The position numbers and the translations under genes are program-made. DNA of 27,885 bases from the NCBI GenBank assembly GCA_964610885.1, contig CAZSWR010000046.1, positions 1 through 27,885 of the forward strand, in the 5' to 3' direction. The notes under the pieces were generated by a model that saw only the letters and a list, made by a program, of their open reading frames with translations, was not told the DNA's origin and searched no databases. Within the stretch, counting starts at the first letter, position 1. Each line of letters begins with the position of its first letter. This document shows positions 24,426 through 27,885 of this stretch, piece by piece. The DNA is from CAZSWR01 sp964610885. Lineage in GTDB: Bacteria; Bacteroidota; Ignavibacteria; Kapaibacteriales; UBA2268.

Positions 24426-26198
24426 ATGACACCGGCAGCCTACAGGTCGAACCAAATAGTATTTACGAACAAAGCGAAATGCCTCGATTGCAATCGCTGC
24501 GTGCGTGTGTGCCCCGTCAAGGCAATAAAGATGAAGGACGGACAGGCCCAGGTGGATCCCGACCGCTGCGTCGTCTGCGGCACTTGCATTCGCGAATGCC
24601 CGCAGAAGGCCAAAACCTACCGCAACGATTTGGAATCGGTCAAAGAATTAATTGCTTCCGGGAAAAGGGTAGCCGTGGCCATTGCGCCATCGTTTGCCGT
24701 GGTTTTCGACGGTTGGCGGGCGAAGAAAATTCCGTCCGTGCTTCGCTCATTGGGCTTTGCTTACGTTGCCGAAACGGCATTCACTGCGGCCCAAGTCTCC
24801 GTTGCCACGAAGGAATTCGCCGAGGGCAACAGCGGAATGGCTGTGCTCGGCAGTTCGTGCCCGGCCTTCGTGAATCTGATCGAGAAATACCATCCCTCAT
24901 TTGTTAAAAATTTGGCTCCCGTGTGTTCGCCGATGATCGCCACAGCAAAGACGATCCGCCGGAAATTCGCACAGGACGCCGAAGTAGTTTTCATCGGACC
25001 CTGTACGGCCAAGAAATACGAAGCCGAAAGGAAAGCAAACAAGCAATTTATTGCCGCTGCTCTCACTTTCGAGGAATTGACAGAATGGATTAGCGAATCG
25101 AAGATCGACATTGCAAAATGCGAGGACAGCGACTTCGACCTGGCGCCTTCTGCCGACGAAAAGCTCTTTGCTCTTTCCGGCGGAATGTACAAGGCAGGAA
25201 ATATGGAATACGGTTCGTTTACGCAGAGCCACGTGGCCGTAACGGGGTACGATGAAATTATTGAAGTGATTGACGATCTGTGCGCCACGCGCCACAAACT
25301 GCTCGCCGAACCGCTCTTCTGCAAGTTCGGCTGCATCAACGGCCCGGCTGTTTGCTCGACGGATCCGGTCTTTGCCCGCAAAAGAAACTTAATCGATTAT
25401 GCCGAGAATTCGCCCAAAGAGCAGAGCCACGAACGCGAGGAAATCGACCTGAAAACTCGGTTCACTCAGGACAATGCCATTATCATCCCGAAATTCTCCG
25501 AGGACGAAATCCTCCAAGCATTGGAAAAAATCGGAAAATCCAACCCAGAGGACCAATTGGACTGCACCTCATGCGGCTATCCTTCGTGCAAAGACAAAGC
25601 AATCGCCGTGCTGTGCGGAATGGCCGAAGAGGAAATGTGCGTGCCGCTAATTCGCAAGAGGAGCCAGCAAAAAGCTGACAAAATTATCGCCAGCAGCCCG
25701 AACGGTATCGTTATGGTAAACGATAAATACGAAATCGCGGACATGAACGAAGCCTTCAAACGCATGTTCATGTGCTCGAATTCGATGGTGGGCAAACCGA
25801 TTTCCACGCTGATGGATCCGGAGCCTTTCGTGAAAGTGGCCACGACGGACACAGACCAAATCGAGAGCATCACAAAACACGAGAGCTACAACCTCGTTTG
25901 CCAGCAGATTGTCTATCCGCTGAAAAGCGAGAAACGCATCGTGGGAGTGTTCGTGAACCTGACGAATACGATGCTGAACAAAACAAAGCTCGACGACATG
26001 AAACGCCAGACGGTGATGAAAGCAACCGAATTGCTCGAACACCAAATCGATATGGCGCAAAAAATTGCCAAACTGCTCGGCGAAAGCACCGCGCAGGGCG
26101 AAGAATTGGTTAGCAGCCTTGTGAAACTTACCGAAGACGACCAAAAAGATTCTGCAAAATCGAGGAAGAAGCCATGGGATACCTACACGTCGAGATAG
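24426..26198 (+). CDS. HydS-like sensory [FeFe]-hydrogenase with PAS domain
   Basis: This protein of about 590 residues is a second H-cluster protein, resembling sensory (group C, HydS) hydrogenases. Order of parts: 2x[4Fe-4S] ferredoxin (Cys19, 22, 25, 29; Cys48, 51, 54, 58); H-domain (about 80-310); a [4Fe-4S] domain of the CX2CX4CX16C type (Cys380, 383, 388, 405); a PAS domain (about 416-515); a helical tail. H-cluster loops are altered but keep four cysteines: SSCPAF (Cys145), GPCTAKKYE (Cys193), and FCKFGCINGP (Cys299, 303). The proton-transfer Cys before Cys145 is Ser144, and the Met of MPC is Gly191. Low turnover and a sensing role are inferred. The ATG at 24426 is preferred, as GGAG lies 6 nt upstream; the ATG at 24420 touches it directly. 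No kinase domain is present. It overlaps the phosphatase by 25 nt. Confidence 0.88.
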   Translation: MTPAAYRSNQIVFTNKAKCLDCNRCVRVCPVKAIKMKDGQAQVDPDRCVVCGTCIRECPQKAKTYRNDLESVKELIASGKRVAVAIAPSFAVVFDGWRAKKIPSVLRSLGFAYVAETAFTAAQVSVATKEFAEGNSGMAVLGSSCPAFVNLIEKYHPSFVKNLAPVCSPMIATAKTIRRKFAQDAEVVFIGPCTAKKYEAERKANKQFIAAALTFEELTEWISESKIDIAKCEDSDFDLAPSADEKLFALSGGMYKAGNMEYGSFTQSHVAVTGYDEIIEVIDDLCATRHKLLAEPLFCKFGCINGPAVCSTDPVFARKRNLIDYAENSPKEQSHEREEIDLKTRFTQDNAIIIPKFSEDEILQALEKIGKSNPEDQLDCTSCGYPSCKDKAIAVLCGMAEEEMCVPLIRKRSQQKADKIIASSPNGIVMVNDKYEIADMNEAFKRMFMCSNSMVGKPISTLMDPEPFVKVATTDTDQIESITKHESYNLVCQQIVYPLKSEKRIVGVFVNLTNTMLNKTKLDDMKRQTVMKATELLEHQIDMAQKIAKLLGESTAQGEELVSSLVKLTEDDQKDSAKSRKKPWDTYTSR

Positions 26199-27322
26199 AA
26201 GCCCAGCAAGTGGCAAAGCGCCCCGAAAGCCCCTGTGGCGACGTGCTCGCCGTGGACAGGAGCAATACGGCAACCATGGTGTTCCTCAGCGACGGCAAGG
26301 GCAGCGGCGTGCGGGCGAATATCGCCGCCACGATGTGCATCAGCCGTCTGAAAGAATTGATAGCGCGCGGGTTTTCGTTGCGGGAAGCGGTATCGTCCGT
26401 GGTCAAGACAATGATCGCCGCCATCGAAAAAGACCTGCCATACGCAGTCTTCACCGTGGCGCGCATCCAAAGCGACGGCTATGCAACGATACTTTCGTAC
26501 GACATGCCCGAAATCATCTTCGTTACCAATAAATACGCGACAATTTTGGACAGGCGCGAATACTTGGACAACGGCGCGATGATCGGCGAATCGAATTGCT
26601 ACATGAACCCGAACGAAGGGCTGATACTGATGAGCGATGGCGTTACCCAGGCCGGAATGGGCATCACGTATCCCGAGGGATGGGGCATTGAAAATGTTAA
26701 TAAGTTCATTAACAATCTGATTAATAAGAAGGTAGGGATCAGGGAAATCCCCCTGGCACTCTACCGCCACGCATACGAGGCAACCGGAATGAGAAACGGC
26801 GACGACATTTCCTCTGTTTTGGCTCTGACGCGGCTCGGCGTAGTAGCGAACGTACTTGCCGGACCGCCTCAGAGAGTCGAAAAAACTCACGAGGTTGCCT
26901 CGCATTTTGTGAATATGAAAGGGATCAAGATCGTCTGCGGCGCAACCACCTCGAAGATTGTTGCCGACGAGCTTGGGAAAAACGTCATGATGGACGACGA
27001 AGACTTCGACGGGCTGACGCCACCGAAATCGTCCATCGAAGGCATCGATTTGGTTACCGAAGGCTTGGTTACGCTAAACCAGCTCTACAATGTGCTCGAC
27101 GAAGACAGAATCGAGATGAAGGACGACAACCCGGTAACGCAGCTCTATGACTACCTGATGCTGGCCGACCGCGTGAATTTCTTCGTCGGCACGGCATACA
27201 ATCCCGCCAACGAAAGCATTTCGTACAAGCAGCGCGGACTGATCCCACGCAAGAAAATTGTTGCCCTAATTGCCGCGAAGCTACGCGAGTTGGGGAAGAT
27301 GATAGTCGTAACAGAAGTATAA
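26174..27322 (+). CDS. SpoIIE/PP2C-type serine phosphatase linked to the sensory hydrogenase
   Basis: The protein has 382 residues. The first about 220 are a SpoIIE-like PPM phosphatase domain, with metal-binding acidic residues in the expected motifs: GD at 22-23, LSDGKGSG at 38-45 (Asp40, Gly41), MSDGV at 153-157 (Asp155), and GDDIS at 209-213 (Asp210, Asp211). Such enzymes usually dephosphorylate a Ser or Thr on an anti-anti-sigma factor or another regulator. Residues about 225-382 form an extra domain that I cannot assign, with KIVCGATTSKIVADELGK (252-269) and EGIDLVTEGLVTLNQ (289-303). The 25-nt overlap with the sensory hydrogenase implies coupled translation in a fixed ratio and a shared pathway, as in the sensor-hydrogenase/phosphatase pairs known in Clostridia and Thermotogae. 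No anti-sigma kinase or STAS partner is in the window. Confidence 0.9.
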   Translation: MGYLHVEIEAQQVAKRPESPCGDVLAVDRSNTATMVFLSDGKGSGVRANIAATMCISRLKELIARGFSLREAVSSVVKTMIAAIEKDLPYAVFTVARIQSDGYATILSYDMPEIIFVTNKYATILDRREYLDNGAMIGESNCYMNPNEGLILMSDGVTQAGMGITYPEGWGIENVNKFINNLINKKVGIREIPLALYRHAYEATGMRNGDDISSVLALTRLGVVANVLAGPPQRVEKTHEVASHFVNMKGIKIVCGATTSKIVADELGKNVMMDDEDFDGLTPPKSSIEGIDLVTEGLVTLNQLYNVLDEDRIEMKDDNPVTQLYDYLMLADRVNFFVGTAYNPANESISYKQRGLIPRKKIVALIAAKLRELGKMIVVTEV

Positions 27323-27365
27323 CTTTTCCGGCTCTACACATACACACCAAGAAACGACCCGGAAC

Positions 27366-27440
27366 ATATGGCAAACAGTACAAGATTAAATCCGAGGGGC
27401 TATGCGAGGCACCCGAGGGCGTAAGTGCAGTTTGCCATAT
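27366..27440. repeat. 75-nt element bounded by an 11-bp perfect inverted repeat
   Basis: ATATGGCAAAC (27366-27376) is exactly complementary to GTTTGCCATAT (27430-27440). The 53 nt inside include GCAC...GTGC (short extra pairing) and repeated CCGAGGG-like blocks. It starts 44 nt after the phosphatase stop. Nothing in it codes. It might be a large terminator, a small mobile or REP-like unit, or a structured RNA. Confidence 0.5.
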
Positions 27441-27471
27441 TCTTTGCCTATCGCATTTCTACCAAAATCAA

Positions 27472-27485
27472 ATCGCTTACGCGAT
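27472..27485. repeat. REP-like palindrome ATCGCTTACGCGAT
   Basis: Arms ATCGC and GCGAT enclose TTAC. It resembles ATCGCGTAGCGAT at 18570-18582 and sits at the downstream edge of the RHS remnant. Confidence 0.55.
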
Positions 27486-27503
27486 AATGCGCTGTGCTGG
27501 TTT

Positions 27504-27690
27504 CCGTCCCGTCTCGTAGTCGTATTTGCGGACGCCGTGGTCTGCAAGGGAGCTTTCTTTGTCCTGCTCTTTGTCGATGAAGCCTAAGCGGGTTTTCTCC
27601 TGCTTCGCAGAGAGCGGAGCGCCGAAGGGTTCATAATCCCTATAACCAATCAAAGTGCCGTCCTGCTTCATCGAGCAGCTGAAGCTTACC
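27504..27690 (-). pseudogene. Remnant of an RHS-repeat protein core C-terminus
   Basis: About 62 codons on the minus strand read MKQDGTLIGYRDYEPFGAP...LGFIDKEQDKESSLADHGVRKYDYETGR. This follows the RHS-associated core pattern (xYxPFGxxL...RYGFxGKExDxExGLxxxGxRxYDxxxGR), which closes the barrel of RHS/YD toxin proteins. The usual continuation after the final GR (W/F..D) is missing, the reading frame stops at 27477, and upstream no YD repeats remain. Several core positions are off-consensus (HGVRKYDYE for FGARYYDPE). No toxin domain is present. It is a decayed fragment, flanked by REP-like palindromes at 27472, 27688 and 27740. Confidence 0.6.
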
Positions 27691-27701
27691 GCGTTAGCGG
27701 T
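27688..27701. repeat. REP-like palindrome ACCGCGTTAGCGGT
   Basis: Arms ACCGC and GCGGT enclose GTTA. It marks the upstream border of the recognisable RHS segment, suggesting insertion or recombination at that point. Confidence 0.55.
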
Positions 27702-27739
27702 TGTTGTATTGTAGCAAATAGTTGCCCACCAATTATGAT

Positions 27740-27752
27740 ACCGCGTAGCGGT
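27740..27752. repeat. REP-like palindrome ACCGCGTAGCGGT
   Basis: The 5-bp arms ACCGC/GCGGT enclose GTA; it is the reverse complement of ACCGCTACGCGGT at 18858-18870. It lies 10 nt from the stop codon of the Y1 transposase, where RAYT-associated REPs are commonly found. Confidence 0.6.
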
Positions 27753-27762
27753 TGTTTTATGA

Positions 27763-27885
27763 TTATTCTTCAAAAATATATCGCTCGTCATAATCAATTT
27801 CGAATTTTTTCAATAACTCAATATACTCATCTTTGAATGTCCTTTTCCTGTGGTGCTTTTCCTGGTTATCAATATATGAGTAAAC
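27763..27885 (-). CDS. C-terminal fragment of a Y1 (IS200/RAYT-like) transposase, cut by the window edge
   Basis: On the minus strand 40 codons are open from the right edge to a TAA at 27763-27765. The peptide contains YIDNQEKHHRKRTF, then KDEYIELLKKFEIDYDERY, and ends IFEE. This matches the C-terminus shared by small tyrosine (Y1 HUH) transposases of the REP-associated (RAYT) kind in Bacteroidota, which end with an NQxxHHxxxTFxxEYxxxLxxxxIxYDExY pattern. The catalytic HUH and Tyr residues would lie outside the window, so the full length and activity cannot be judged. The REP-like palindromes just downstream and at 18.5-18.9 kb are plausible substrates. Confidence 0.65.
   Translation of the reverse strand, partial: VYSYIDNQEKHHRKRTFKDEYIELLKKFEIDYDERYIFEE

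Noticed and set aside
26174..27322. Idea that the phosphatase gene belongs to sporulation
   Set aside because: Only the catalytic domain is SpoIIE-like; it has no membrane region, and its partner is a sensory hydrogenase, so a sporulation role is not supported.
27402..27587. Plus-strand open frame of 61 codons near the right end
   Set aside because: It lies antisense to the RHS remnant and crosses a palindrome; no recognisable features.

Overview
The window looks like a chromosomal segment from the Bacteroidota/Chlorobiota (FCB) group, most plausibly a Kapabacteria- or Ignavibacteria-like lineage. Three large secreted proteins have signal peptides, and all three end in type IX secretion (T9SS) sorting tails. 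Two upstream regions carry a TAnnTTTG element about 18-20 bp after a TTG, the primary promoter type of Bacteroidota. A flagellar export gene (flhA) lies beside these T9SS cargo genes, a mix that fits the deep-branching relatives better than ordinary Bacteroidetes. The lineage is an inference from gene content; no rRNA or universal marker protein is present.

Layout. 1-226: intergenic DNA with a hairpin and a copy of a dispersed repeat. 227-3098 (minus): plsY (phospholipid synthesis) and an unrecognised exported protein with a probable outer-membrane barrel end. 3251-3325 (minus): tRNA-Val(CAC). 3326-3707: gene-free, with an 11-bp inverted repeat and a short tandem repeat. 3708-6288 (plus): CNNM/CBS (CorC/TlyC-like) membrane protein overlapping an M16 zinc peptidase, closed by a strong bidirectional terminator. 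6479-6550 (minus): tRNA-Glu(CTC). 6723-12866 (minus): two tandem paralogous T9SS cargo proteins with IgGFc-binding-like and PKD domains, sharing exactly repeated DNA tracts. 13095-15221 (plus): flhA. 15222-15347: two perfect palindromes. 15348-18200 (minus): a T9SS cargo protein with Asp-box (BNR) repeats. 18201-19158: about 0.9 kb without genes, packed with REP-like palindromes and copies of dispersed repeats.

19159-27322 (plus) is the centrepiece: rex - hydC - hydB - hydA - hydS-like - spoIIE-like. HydABC is a trimeric NAD- and ferredoxin-linked [FeFe]-hydrogenase of the electron-bifurcating type. The next gene encodes a second H-cluster protein with altered active-site loops, an extra Fe-S domain and a PAS domain, so it is probably a sensor of H2 or redox state rather than a bulk catalyst. 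It overlaps a SpoIIE/PP2C-type phosphatase. With Rex, an NADH/NAD+-sensing repressor, at the head, the cluster reads as a hydrogenase with two layers of control: Rex on transcription and the HydS-like/phosphatase pair as a signalling branch. The maturases HydE, HydF and HydG are not in the window.

27323-27885 is mobile or decayed DNA: an 11-bp inverted-repeat element, a remnant of an RHS C-terminus, more REP-like palindromes, and the last 40 codons of a Y1 (IS200/RAYT-like) transposase running off the right edge. The transposase and the CCGCTACGCGG-type palindromes here and at 18.5-18.9 kb may form one REP/RAYT system.

All calls were made by reading the sequence, with no database search. Statements of exact repeat identity were checked by eye.
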